A stretch of 64,000 nucleotides of DNA, from positions 620,001 to 684,000 of the forward strand of contig NZ_JAMBOY010000001.1 of NCBI RefSeq assembly GCF_023715885.1, written 5' to 3'. Positions 54,162 through 63,179 of the stretch are shown here, piece by piece (the stretch's first letter is position 1; every line of letters starts with the position of its first letter). The stretch is from Microbacterium hydrocarbonoxydans (GTDB lineage Bacteria; Actinomycetota; Actinomycetes; Actinomycetales; Microbacteriaceae). Both the position numbers and the translations under genes were made by a program. Under the pieces are notes generated by a model, which was not told where the DNA came from, did not search any database, and saw nothing but the letters and a program-made list of their open reading frames with translations.

Positions 54162-55706
54162 ATGAGTGGATCGGTCGACGGCGCCGTCATGCGTTCGCTG
54201 GCGAAGGCGCAGCAGGCAGAGGACTGGGACGGCGTCCTCGCGCTGCTGCGGGACGAGTGGAGCGCACTCGTGCAAGACGCTCCGCAGTCGGTGATCGATG
54301 TCATCCGCACACTGCCACCGGACGTGATGGCGCGGAACTCGCGGCTCCGCCTCGCCGAGGAGTACCTGCGGCGTACCCTCGACGGTCGGCCAGAGGGACG
54401 GGCCTACACCGACATCATCTCCGACGACCCCGGCGCAGCGCCGCTCGACCGTCTCGCCGCGCTGACCGGGCGCATCGCCGCGGCCCGGGGAGCGGGCCGT
54501 CATCGCGATGCCGTCAGAGCCACCGAATCAGCGCTGTCGATGCTGCGCAGCATCCCGATCGAGGTCATCCCGACGTTCGCCAACGCTCTCCCCGAGTTCC
54601 ACTACCACTGGGGCGTCGCTTTCCTGCTCGTGAGCCGCTTCGACGACGCTCTCGAACAGTTCGCGCAGAGCCATGACTGGTCGGTGTCGGTCGGGAATCG
54701 CATGGTGGACTCCCGCTCGGTCGGCGCTGCCTCGCTGATCCACGCCCTGCATGGTCGCGGTCGGGATGCCGCGGAGTGGCTCGGCAGGATGCCGGAGATC
54801 CCCGAGGGCGTCTGGTGGGCAGATGACGCCGTCACTCCCGCGCGACTGGCGGAAGCCATCTTCCACACCGAGCGTCTGGAGCCCGACGCGGCCCGCGTCG
54901 TGCTCTCCGGCATCGACATCCGCCTCGCCCCTGACTACTGGGGGCCGTACTTCGCGCTCCGCGCCTTCCTCACGCCCGACGACCCCGGCGACGCGCAGGC
55001 GCTGCTCTCGGAGTTCGACGCGTTCGTCGGCGGACTCGCCCCGGAGTATGCGAACGTCCCGCTCAACGCCGAGTACTCGAGCATCGTGCGGTACCTGCTC
55101 CTGCAGATCCTCCATCAGCCGCAGCGAGCGTCTCGGGCGCTCGGGGATCTACCGGTGGACACCGCGTCGAGCGTCGTGCGGCAGACCGGCGCGACACTGC
55201 ACGCCTTCCGGCTGGCCGCCCTCGACCGGGGAGCGGAGGCGCGCGCGGTCGTCGCACCCCTGCTGCAGGCCTCGAGTGCGCACCCGCGCGTGCTCGTCCC
55301 CTCGCTGCTGATCGCCGCGGACACCGACGTCGTCGACCAGCGCGACGAACTGCTGCGACGAGCGGCGGCGCTGGCGAGCTGGAATCGCTGTCACGCGGCC
55401 CTCGCCCTCGGGTCGGCGAAGACCCGGCAGCGGCTCGCAGAGCTCGTGGAAGAGCGGGGCGACCGCGACATCGCCGACCGGCTGCGGGCCGTGGTCGAGA
55501 ACGCCGCGATCGCCGGCACCGACGCCCTGACGAAGCGCGAGAACGCGGTCGTGCGCGCCGCGGTCGCCGGCCGGTCGAACGTGGAGATCGCTGCCGACCA
55601 CCACGTCAGCGTCAATACCGTGAAGACCCACCTGCGCACGGCGTATCGCAAGCTCGGGGTCTCCAACAGGACCCAGCTTCAGCAGCTGTTCCAACTCGGG
55701 CGCTGA
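54162..55706 (+). CDS. LuxR-type regulator with TPR-like N-terminus
   Basis: 514 residues. No receiver or ATPase domain; the first ~440 residues are all-helical TPR/MalT-like repeats (HWGVAFLLVSRFDDALEQFAQSHDW, ALHGRGRDAAEWLGRM, read in pieces). The C-terminal LuxR helix-turn-helix spans about 445-505 (LTKRENAVVRAAVAGRSNVEIAADHHVSVNTVKTHLRTAYRKLGVSNR, read in pieces). ATG 54162 follows GGGGAGGA. It precedes the giant surface protein gene by ~260 nt in the same direction and is a candidate for its control. Signal unknown. Confidence 0.88.
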   Translation: MSGSVDGAVMRSLAKAQQAEDWDGVLALLRDEWSALVQDAPQSVIDVIRTLPPDVMARNSRLRLAEEYLRRTLDGRPEGRAYTDIISDDPGAAPLDRLAALTGRIAAARGAGRHRDAVRATESALSMLRSIPIEVIPTFANALPEFHYHWGVAFLLVSRFDDALEQFAQSHDWSVSVGNRMVDSRSVGAASLIHALHGRGRDAAEWLGRMPEIPEGVWWADDAVTPARLAEAIFHTERLEPDAARVVLSGIDIRLAPDYWGPYFALRAFLTPDDPGDAQALLSEFDAFVGGLAPEYANVPLNAEYSSIVRYLLLQILHQPQRASRALGDLPVDTASSVVRQTGATLHAFRLAALDRGAEARAVVAPLLQASSAHPRVLVPSLLIAADTDVVDQRDELLRRAAALASWNRCHAALALGSAKTRQRLAELVEERGDRDIADRLRAVVENAAIAGTDALTKRENAVVRAAVAGRSNVEIAADHHVSVNTVKTHLRTAYRKLGVSNRTQLQQLFQLGR

Positions 55707-55969
55707 CGCTCTCGACGCCGGCGGTGCGGCACCCTGCCGGATCCAGGGGTGATATATCGGTGCGATGGGTGAATTCGTTTCCTGTGCCTCAGCTCAATGC
55801 CCGCCCCGCTGGAAGACTCCCTCTGGACTCGGTCGCGCAGTTGCACCCGCGAACCGATCCGCAGTCATCGCGGCGTTGTGGAGCCGCGCTCATCGGTGCG
55901 AGCGGCGCGCCCGAACGACAGCGCCGCCCGCACACAGGGTCTGCCCCTCGGGCAGGCGGGGAGGGAGTC

Positions 55970-58900
55970 ATGCGTAGGAATCATCGGGGGCGCTCGCGCC
56001 CATCGTCGGCACGGGAGACGGGGCGCAGGGTCGCCGCCGCTCTCGGGCTTCTGGCTCTGGCGAGCGCCTCGCTCGTCGGCGTGGCCACCGCCGCGCAGGC
56101 GGCACCCGGCACGCCGGGACAGCCGCAGCCGAACAGCGTCGTGTTCGAGGAGAACTTCGAGAACGGCCCTGGCACCGCGCCCGTCGTGCTCACCTCGTAC
56201 GTCGGCGCCGGTGGCCAGACCTACACGGCCGACACCGCCTGGCTGACGAACTGCAACGGCGCGATCGTCAACTTCAACATCCCGTACACGTCGCAGGGCA
56301 ACTGCGCCAACCCGGGCAGCTCGGCCAACCTGCGCCAGCTCGCGTACGGACTCGGCGTGCACAGCGGTGCAGCGAATCCCAACACGAACGACGTCGTCGC
56401 CGCGTACACCGAGGGCAACCCCGGCGCGAACGCAGTCGAGTTCCAGACGGTGAACAACATCCCGCTCGCCCAGGCGTCCGGCCGGTTCCTGACCTTCAGC
56501 GTCGACACCGCCGCGGTCAACTGCCAGGTGTCGGCACCGCAGTACCAGTTCGCCTTCCTCAATGAGGGCGGCACGGCGACGAACGTCGGCGGCGTGCTGA
56601 ACGCATGCGCCTCCTCGACCACGGTCGACGCCCCCGCCGTCGGACCGGTCGAGGCCAAGCCCGTCAACGTCGGGACGTACACGTCGAACGGCTCGGTGCT
56701 CTTCTCGGGGTCGAGCCTCGGCATCCGTATGACCAACGCGAACGGCTCAGGTGTCGGCAACGACGCGGCCTTCGACAACATCCGCATCCTCGACGTGACG
56801 CCTCAGCTCGACAAGGTCTTCAGCCCGGCATCCGTCGTCGCCGGCGAGGTCTCGACGCTCACGCTCACCGTGACGAACACCGCCGACCTCGCCGCGAAGA
56901 ACGGCTGGTCGCTCACCGACGCCCTGCCGGCGGGCCTGACCATCGCCGACGGCGCAGCCGCAACCACGTGCCCCGCCGGCGTGGTAAACGCCCCCGCCGG
57001 CGGCACCACGATCACGGCATCCGGCAACCTCACCGCCGGCCTCGCCTCGTGCACCATCACCGTGAACGTCACCTCGCCCGTGGCCGGCTCGTTCACCAAC
57101 GGTCCCGACAACATCACCAGCACGGGGCTGAACCCGCCCGCCGACACCACGGTCGTGTTCGACGAGCAGGCCCCGGCCATCCGCGTCGTGAAGTCGGCGA
57201 CGCCGACCTCCGAGGAGCAGTTCACGGTCGGCCAGGCCGTCACCTACTCCTTCGTCGTCACCAACACCGGCAACGTCGCACTCGCCGACGTCGAGGTCAC
57301 CGACACCGGGTTCACCGGGACCGGCACACTCTCGCCGGTCGTCTGCCCGGCGGGCGCGGCGAACCTCGCACCGGCCGCATCCGTCACCTGCACCGCGACG
57401 TACACGGTCACGCAGGACGACGTCGACGCGGGATCGATCACGAACTCCGCGACCGCCACCGGCACACCGCCGCAGGGGCCGCCGCCGGTGTCGCCGCCGT
57501 CAGAGGTCACCATCCCGTCGGTCGACCCGGCTCCCGCCCTCACGATCGTGAAGAGCTCGGACGTCGAGACGATCGACGAGGCCGGCGAGACGATCACGTA
57601 CTCGTTCCTCGTCACCAACACGGGCAACGTCACGCTCAACGACGTCACCGTGACCGACACCGACTTCTCGGGCACCGGCCAGCTGTCGGCGATCACCTGC
57701 CCCGCGGGTGCCGCGTCGCTCGCGCCGAACGCCACCGTAACCTGCACGGCGACCTACGTCGCTACCCAGGCCGACGTGGACGCCGGCGAGATCTCGAACA
57801 TCGCGTCGGTGACCGGCACGCCGCCGAGCCCGCTGACCCCGCCGCCCGTCGTCCCCTCGAACGAGGTCATCGTCGAGGTGCCCCCGGCGCCGGCGCTGAC
57901 CATCGACAAGACGGCGACGCCCACCGCGATCACCGCCGCAGGTCAGACGATCACGTACTCGTTCCTCGTGACGAACACCGGCAACGTGACCCTCACGAAC
58001 GTGACCGTCACCGAGACGGACTTCTCCGGCACCGGTGACCTCTCGGCGATCGCCTGCCCTGCGGGCGCAGCATCCCTCGCCCCCGGCGCATCCGTCACCT
58101 GCTCCGCGACGTACATCGTCACGCAGGCCGACGTCGACGCCGGATCGGTCACGAACGCGGCGACCAGCACCGGCACCCCGCCGAACACGCTGACCCCGCC
58201 GCCGGTGTCGCCTCCGGACGAGGTCACGGTCGGCATCCCGCCGGCACCCGCGATCACGGTCGTGAAGTCCGCCGACGAAGCCGCGCAGGATGATATCGCC
58301 GTGGGTCAGGTGATCACCTACTCGTTCCTCGTGACCAACACCGGCAACGTCACGCTCGCCGACGTGGAGGTCGTCGAAGGTGACTTCTCCGGTGCGGGCG
58401 ACCTGTCGGCGATCACCTGCCCGGCCGGGGCCGCGTCTCTCGCTCCCGGCGCTCAGGTCACCTGCACCGCGACCTACACGGTCGTGCAGGCCGACGTCGA
58501 TGCGGGCACCGTGACGAACACCGCGACCGCGACCGGGACGCCGCCCACCGGCCCCGACCCGGTGTCGCCGGAGTCCGAGGTGTCGGTGCCCAGCGCCCCG
58601 GCTCCCGGGCTGAACGTGGTGAAGACCGCGAGCATCGACCGTGCGACGACCGTCGGGCAGGCGATCACCTACTCGTTCGTCGTCACCAACACGGGCAACC
58701 TGACGCTCACCGACATCGTCGTGAACGAGACCGGGTTCACCGGTACCGGCACGCTGTCGGCGGTCACCTGCCCCGCGGGGGCGGCATCGCTCGCGCCGGG
58801 TGCGCAGGTCACCTGCATCGCGACGTACGCGGTCACGCAGGCGGATCTGGACGCCGGATCCATCCGCAACATGGCCACGGCCGGGGGCACCACCCCCGGT

Positions 58901-59089
58901 GGTGACCCCTTCACCTCCGACCCGTCCATCGTGTCGGTGGAGACCCCCGGCACCCCGCTCGCCGTGACCGGTGGCGAGGTCGCGGCGTGGGTCGTGGTCG
59001 CCGCACTGATGCTGCTCGCCAGCGGCGGGGCTCTGCTCCTGATCCGCCGGAAGCGCACGACGGAGGATGCCGACCAGCTGATCGGCTGA
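55970..59089 (+). CDS. Giant DUF11-type repeat surface protein with LAxTG anchor
   Basis: 1039 residues from ATG 55970 (after GGGGAGGGAG). Basic N-terminus and signal peptide (LGLLALASASLVGVATAAQA). A ~230-residue N-terminal domain with FENGPGTAP and several cysteines follows, then one DUF11-like domain (VFSPASVVAGEVSTLTLTVTN, read in pieces). Next come five near-identical ~119-residue modules (TYSFxVTNTGNVxLxDVxVTxTxFxGTG, VTCTATYxVTQADVDAGxxxNxAT). The C-terminus is LAVTG, a hydrophobic helix and RRKRTTEDAD, a class E-type sorting signal. Probably a wall-anchored stalk or adhesin. Confidence 0.88.
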   Translation: MRRNHRGRSRPSSARETGRRVAAALGLLALASASLVGVATAAQAAPGTPGQPQPNSVVFEENFENGPGTAPVVLTSYVGAGGQTYTADTAWLTNCNGAIVNFNIPYTSQGNCANPGSSANLRQLAYGLGVHSGAANPNTNDVVAAYTEGNPGANAVEFQTVNNIPLAQASGRFLTFSVDTAAVNCQVSAPQYQFAFLNEGGTATNVGGVLNACASSTTVDAPAVGPVEAKPVNVGTYTSNGSVLFSGSSLGIRMTNANGSGVGNDAAFDNIRILDVTPQLDKVFSPASVVAGEVSTLTLTVTNTADLAAKNGWSLTDALPAGLTIADGAAATTCPAGVVNAPAGGTTITASGNLTAGLASCTITVNVTSPVAGSFTNGPDNITSTGLNPPADTTVVFDEQAPAIRVVKSATPTSEEQFTVGQAVTYSFVVTNTGNVALADVEVTDTGFTGTGTLSPVVCPAGAANLAPAASVTCTATYTVTQDDVDAGSITNSATATGTPPQGPPPVSPPSEVTIPSVDPAPALTIVKSSDVETIDEAGETITYSFLVTNTGNVTLNDVTVTDTDFSGTGQLSAITCPAGAASLAPNATVTCTATYVATQADVDAGEISNIASVTGTPPSPLTPPPVVPSNEVIVEVPPAPALTIDKTATPTAITAAGQTITYSFLVTNTGNVTLTNVTVTETDFSGTGDLSAIACPAGAASLAPGASVTCSATYIVTQADVDAGSVTNAATSTGTPPNTLTPPPVSPPDEVTVGIPPAPAITVVKSADEAAQDDIAVGQVITYSFLVTNTGNVTLADVEVVEGDFSGAGDLSAITCPAGAASLAPGAQVTCTATYTVVQADVDAGTVTNTATATGTPPTGPDPVSPESEVSVPSAPAPGLNVVKTASIDRATTVGQAITYSFVVTNTGNLTLTDIVVNETGFTGTGTLSAVTCPAGAASLAPGAQVTCIATYAVTQADLDAGSIRNMATAGGTTPGGDPFTSDPSIVSVETPGTPLAVTGGEVAAWVVVAALMLLASGGALLLIRRKRTTEDADQLIG
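57175..58960 (+). repeat. Five tandem ~357-bp modules in the surface protein gene
   Basis: Repeated units begin near 57175, 57535, 57890, 58247 and 58604 with a V-K-S/T motif and end in G(T/G)TPP-type linkers. The nucleotide similarity makes unit-number change by recombination likely. Bounds approximate. Confidence 0.8.
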
Positions 59090-59250
59090 TGCCCTGACAC
59101 TGTGCGGTGCACGCGGTGACGCGTGCACCGCACAGTCGTGTCCGGGACACGGTGCTGCCCAGTGGGTGCGATGAAAGCGCCGGACTCGGTCGGGGGAATG
59201 CCGTCGTGCCGGCTCCCGTTTCGGGTACACAGGACGGGAAGGAACGATTC

Positions 59251-60171
59251 ATGCGCGCATGGATGAAGGACTCGGGTGCTCCTGGTGGATTGACCCTCGC
59301 GGAGGTTCCGCACCCCGTCCCCGGATCAGATGAGCTCGTCGTGCGCGTCGACGCCTTCGCGCCGAATCCCGGCGACCTTGCAGCGCTTCCCGGCTTGCCC
59401 GACGGGGCGATCCCGGGCTGGGACGGCAGCGGGGTCGTGGTCGAGCCCGCGGCGGACGGCAACGGGCCCCGCGTGGGTGAGCGCGTCGTCTTCCTGAGCC
59501 TGGCCTCGGCCGGGTGGGCCGAGCACCGGGCCGTGCCGCATGCGATGACCGCCCGTGCGTCGACCGCGATTTCAGCGGAGCATCTCGCGACTCTTCCGGT
59601 GCCAGCGACCAGCGCCCTGCGCGGGGTGCGCAGGCTCGGGTCGGTTCTCGGGCGACGGGTTCTGATCGTCGGCGCGACCGGCGCGGTCGGACGTGTCGCC
59701 GTGCAGATCGCCGCCCGCTCGGGCGCGCACGTCGTCGCCGTGGCGAGGGATGCCGATCAACACCGTGACCTGCGTCGCCTCGGAGCGAGCGAGACGCATC
59801 GAACCGTGGAGTCCGTGCGGGGTCGCGTCCACGGCGCCCTCGACACGATCGGCGGCGAGCAGCTGGTGGCGGCCTATGCGCTGCTGGACGCAGGCGGCAC
59901 GGTGATCGCGCTGGGGCACGCTGCGGGAGCGGACGAGGTGTTTCCGTACGGCGCGTTCGTCGCCGATCCGAGTACGGCGAACCGCTCGATCACCAGCTTC
60001 TTTCTGGGTGCCGAACCGGACCTGGTGCCGGATATGACATATCTCGCGGCAGACCGTGACCTCGACGTCGGTCCGCTCGACGTCAGGTCATGGACCGAGC
60101 TCGGCGACTGGGTGTCTGCAGGCGGACCGCGGTCGCGAGGCCGGGTCGTCTTCCGCGTCGATCAGGCGTGA
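59251..60171 (+). CDS. Zinc-type/quinone oxidoreductase-like alcohol dehydrogenase
   Basis: 306-residue medium-chain dehydrogenase/reductase. GroES-like N-terminal half (GWDGSGVVVEPAADGNGPRVGERVVFL, read in pieces), then Rossmann motif LIVGATGAVGRVAVQIAARSG near residues 136-156 for NADPH. Catalytic zinc ligands are not obvious, so the quinone-oxidoreductase type fits best. ATG 59251 follows GGGAAGGAAC; the open frame back to 59107 is not needed. It converges on the AraC gene with a 10-nt overlap. Confidence 0.85.
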   Translation: MRAWMKDSGAPGGLTLAEVPHPVPGSDELVVRVDAFAPNPGDLAALPGLPDGAIPGWDGSGVVVEPAADGNGPRVGERVVFLSLASAGWAEHRAVPHAMTARASTAISAEHLATLPVPATSALRGVRRLGSVLGRRVLIVGATGAVGRVAVQIAARSGAHVVAVARDADQHRDLRRLGASETHRTVESVRGRVHGALDTIGGEQLVAAYALLDAGGTVIALGHAAGADEVFPYGAFVADPSTANRSITSFFLGAEPDLVPDMTYLAADRDLDVGPLDVRSWTELGDWVSAGGPRSRGRVVFRVDQA

Positions 60172-61220
60172 CGACCAGCCGCTGACACCTCTTCGAACCC
60201 GGCCTCGTCGCGATCCACATCGTCGTGGGCGTCGGTCAGCTGCACTCCCGTGTCATCGCCGACAGCCGTGTCCGCTGTTTCGTCCGCCCTCCGTGATCGT
60301 CGCGCGGCCTTGCGGAACTGCGCCGGAGACGATCCGACCACCCGCCGGAACGCCGTGCTGAACGCGCTCTCCGAGAGGTACCCGCTCGACCATGCCAGCT
60401 CGGAGATCGACACGCTGTCGCGAGCGAGGACGTCGCGCGCGAGGCTCATGCGCCACTGCGTCACGTACTCCAGTGGGGGTACCCCCACGTGCTCCTTGAA
60501 CGACGCCGCGAACGCGGAGCGCGACATGTGGCTGATGTGCGCCAGCTCTCGGAGCGACCAGGGGTGCGCGACATCGGCGTGCACCGCTCGGATGGCGGCG
60601 CCGATCCCGTCGCTGTTCAGGGCGCTGAGCCATCCGGTCGGCCGCGCGGACTGCGCGGCGTGCGCGCGCAGCATGTGCACGAGGAGGATCTGCGCCAAGT
60701 GGTTCTCGACCAGTGGTCCACCGGCTGCCGCGATGCCGACCTCCGTCGCGAGCAGATCGATCAGCTGACCGAGCCGCATACCCTGCGGATCCGTCGCCCG
60801 GACGATCACGAGAGGGGGAAGGAGGTCCGTGAGGATCCCGGCGTTCTCGTCGTCGAAGGCGATGTGTCCGGCGCACAGGTACAGGTCATCATGCGACTGC
60901 GGCCCGACCGTCACGACGCCGTCGTCGGCGCCCGCGTCCCACGCGGCCTGGGCTGCGTGCCCGTCGGCTCCCGGTGAGCTCGCCAGCTCGTAGGCGGGTG
61001 GGTTCCCCATCAGGAACGTGTCGCCCTCGCGCAGGAGGACCGGTTCCTGCCCGTCGAGGGTCAGCCAGCACGATCCGCGGACGAGGCCGCCGATGCGCAC
61101 GTGGGGGAAGCTGTCGAACCGCAGCGCCCACTCACCGGTCGCGCGGATGCTCGGGCCCACGACCGTGCGCGGGCGAAGGAGGCCGATCGCATCGGCCACC
61201 GGATCGCCGTACCCCAGCAC
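60162..61220 (-). CDS. AraC family transcriptional regulator (cupin sensor)
   Basis: 352 residues. The N-terminal cupin-like sensor (GGLVRGSCWLTLDGQEPVLLREGDTFLMGN, read in pieces) is followed at about 205-310 by the two AraC helix-turn-helices (WSLRELAHISHMSRSAFAASFKEHVGVPPLEYVTQWRM and SISELAWSSGYLSESAFSTAFRRVVG, read in pieces). Acidic C-terminal extension of ~45 residues. GTG 61220 has AGGAGGTGAC before it. Divergent from the SDR gene and convergent with the oxidoreductase, it probably controls one or both; ligand unknown. Confidence 0.9.
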   Translation of the reverse strand: MLGYGDPVADAIGLLRPRTVVGPSIRATGEWALRFDSFPHVRIGGLVRGSCWLTLDGQEPVLLREGDTFLMGNPPAYELASSPGADGHAAQAAWDAGADDGVVTVGPQSHDDLYLCAGHIAFDDENAGILTDLLPPLVIVRATDPQGMRLGQLIDLLATEVGIAAAGGPLVENHLAQILLVHMLRAHAAQSARPTGWLSALNSDGIGAAIRAVHADVAHPWSLRELAHISHMSRSAFAASFKEHVGVPPLEYVTQWRMSLARDVLARDSVSISELAWSSGYLSESAFSTAFRRVVGSSPAQFRKAARRSRRADETADTAVGDDTGVQLTDAHDDVDRDEAGFEEVSAAGRHA

Positions 61221-61346
61221 GTCACCTCCTGGACGATGGACAAACTATTGCGGACTTTCGTTGACCGATCATATTCGCCAGGTGTCGAGGATGGACTGAT
61301 CGACGTCGACAGAGGGTCGACCGAACGAACGGAACGGAGACAGCGC

Positions 61347-62099
61347 ATGGGACGCTTCGAGGCACGGACGGCAGTGATCACCGGAGGCAGCAGCGGCATC
61401 GGACTGGCCTCGGCCAAACGGCTCGCCGAGGAGGGCGCGCACGTCTTCATCATCGGCAGACGCGACGCGGAGGTGAAGCGCGCGGTCGAGGCGATCGGCG
61501 GCGACCGCGCCACCGGTGTCGTCGGCGACGTCTCTCGACCGTCCGCCCTAGAGAGGCTGTATGAAGCGGTGCGTGCGCAGGGCAGAAGCATCGACGTACT
61601 CGTCGCGAACGCGGCGGTCGCATCCTTCGTGTCACTGGAGGAGACGACCGAGGAACATCTCGACGACATCTTCGGGGTCAATGTGCGAGGCATGGTGTTC
61701 ACGGTGCAGAAGGCCCTGCCGTTGCTCGCCGACGACGCCTCGGTCATCCTCGTCGGCTCGACGGCCGCCGACAGAGGTGTCGAGGCGTTCGGCGCCTATG
61801 CCGCGTCGAAGGCGGCCGTGCGTTCCCTCGCGCGCACCTGGTCGACCGAGCTCGCACCGCGCGGCATCCGTGTGAATGTCGTGTCGCCCGCGTGGATCGA
61901 GACGCCGGGCGGCATGGCGGCGTTCGGCGACGAGCAGGCCGCCCGCGCGATGAAGGAGCAGGTCGCCGCCACCGTGACCAAGGGCCGGATGGGCAGCCCC
62001 GAGGAGGCAGCGGCGGTCGTCGCCTTCCTCGCCTCGACGGAGAGCAGTTACGTCGTCGGCGCGAATCTCTACGTTGACGGCGGGGCGAATCAGGTCTGA
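61347..62099 (+). CDS. SDR family NAD(P)-dependent oxidoreductase
   Basis: 250-residue classical short-chain dehydrogenase. Cofactor loop VITGGSSGIGLA near residues 9-20, NANAA-type VLVANAAVAS, catalytic Ser in LVGSTAADRG and YxxxK in AYAASKAAV. The C-terminal YVVGANLYVDGGANQV is typical of FabG-like members. ATG 61347 follows GGAACGGAGA. The GRRD after the second strand suggests NADP preference. Divergent from AraC; substrate unknown. Confidence 0.93.
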   Translation: MGRFEARTAVITGGSSGIGLASAKRLAEEGAHVFIIGRRDAEVKRAVEAIGGDRATGVVGDVSRPSALERLYEAVRAQGRSIDVLVANAAVASFVSLEETTEEHLDDIFGVNVRGMVFTVQKALPLLADDASVILVGSTAADRGVEAFGAYAASKAAVRSLARTWSTELAPRGIRVNVVSPAWIETPGGMAAFGDEQAARAMKEQVAATVTKGRMGSPEEAAAVVAFLASTESSYVVGANLYVDGGANQV

Positions 62100-62219
62100 T
62101 ACCCGGTCGGGCAGCGCCGAAGCAACCCGCTGCGCCGAGTGATCGCGACCCGATAGCGTCGTCGCCACACGGACGAACGCGGCGGCGGATCGACGATCCC
62201 GCCGCGGGGAGGAGCCCAG

Positions 62220-63179
62220 ATGGTCGAGATCGGCTACCACGCGTCGCACGAGCAGCACACGCCGCGGGAACTGCTCGCGGCCGTCCGCCTCGCGGAACTG
62301 GTGGGCTTCGACGAGGTGATGTGCTCGGACCACCTCGCCCCGTGGACGACCGCGCAGGGTCAGTCGGGCTTCGCGTGGAGTTGGCTGGGTGCCGCGATGG
62401 CGCAGACCGGCATCCCGTTCGGCCTCGTGAACGCGCCAGGGCAGCGGTACCACCCGGTGGTCATCGCGCAGGCGATCGGCACCCTGGCGCAGATGTTCCC
62501 GGAGAGGTTCTGGATCGCGTTCGGCAGCGGCGAGAACCTGAACGAGCACGTCACGGGCGATGCGTGGCCGGACAAGCCGGTGCGGCAGCGGCGACTGCGC
62601 GAGAGCGTCGACGCGATCCGTGCGCTGCTCGACGGGCAGCGGGTCGACGTCGACGGTCTCATCCGCATCCACGACGCCAGGATCTGGACGCTTCCCGAGC
62701 AGCCGATATCGCTGGTCGGGGCCGCCGTCAGCGCCGAGACCGCCGAATGGGTGGCGGAGTGGGGTGACGGCATGATCACCGTCGGCTGCCAGGCGGAGCA
62801 GACGGCGGAGGTCCTACGGCGGTTCCGCGACGCCGGCGGACGCGGCCCCGCTCGCCTGCAGATCCATCTCAGCCTCGAGCCCACTCGGGAGGCGGCCCTC
62901 GCAACCGCGCGCGAGCAGTGGTCTCAGACGATGGCGCAGGGGGTGAGCACGTGGGACGTCGAGAACCCCGAGGACTTCGAGGCCGCCATCGTGCCCTCGG
63001 ACGACGCCCTCGAGCAGGGTGTGCTCATCTCCCATGATCCGGCCGACCTCGCCGAGCAGATCGCCGAGGTCGCGCACGGCTACGACCGCATCTACCTGCA
63101 TCACGTCGGACGGGATCAGGCCGACTTCCTCCGGCGCTGCGAGACGGAACTGCTGCCCCGGCTGAGGAGCCTGCTGTGA
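62220..63179 (+). CDS. LLM class FMN-dependent oxidoreductase (TIGR03885-like)
   Basis: 319-residue luciferase-like TIM barrel. MVEIGYHASHEQHTPRELLAAVRLAELVGFDEVMCSDHLAPWT (read in pieces) at the start, FGLVNAPGQRYHPVVIAQAIGTLAQMFPERFWIAFGSGENLNEH in the middle. This matches the F420-dependent glucose-6-phosphate dehydrogenase-like group, often the non-F420 TIGR03885 subgroup. ATG 62220 follows GGGGAGGAG; TAGCGT at 62154-62159 is a likely -10. Its stop overlaps the GH65 start (GTGA), so both may act on one sugar. Confidence 0.85.
   Translation: MVEIGYHASHEQHTPRELLAAVRLAELVGFDEVMCSDHLAPWTTAQGQSGFAWSWLGAAMAQTGIPFGLVNAPGQRYHPVVIAQAIGTLAQMFPERFWIAFGSGENLNEHVTGDAWPDKPVRQRRLRESVDAIRALLDGQRVDVDGLIRIHDARIWTLPEQPISLVGAAVSAETAEWVAEWGDGMITVGCQAEQTAEVLRRFRDAGGRGPARLQIHLSLEPTREAALATAREQWSQTMAQGVSTWDVENPEDFEAAIVPSDDALEQGVLISHDPADLAEQIAEVAHGYDRIYLHHVGRDQADFLRRCETELLPRLRSLL

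Noticed and set aside
57175..58960. CRISPR array or other short-spaced repeats
   Set aside because: The repeats are ~357-bp protein-coding modules, not short repeats with spacers, and no cas gene was seen.
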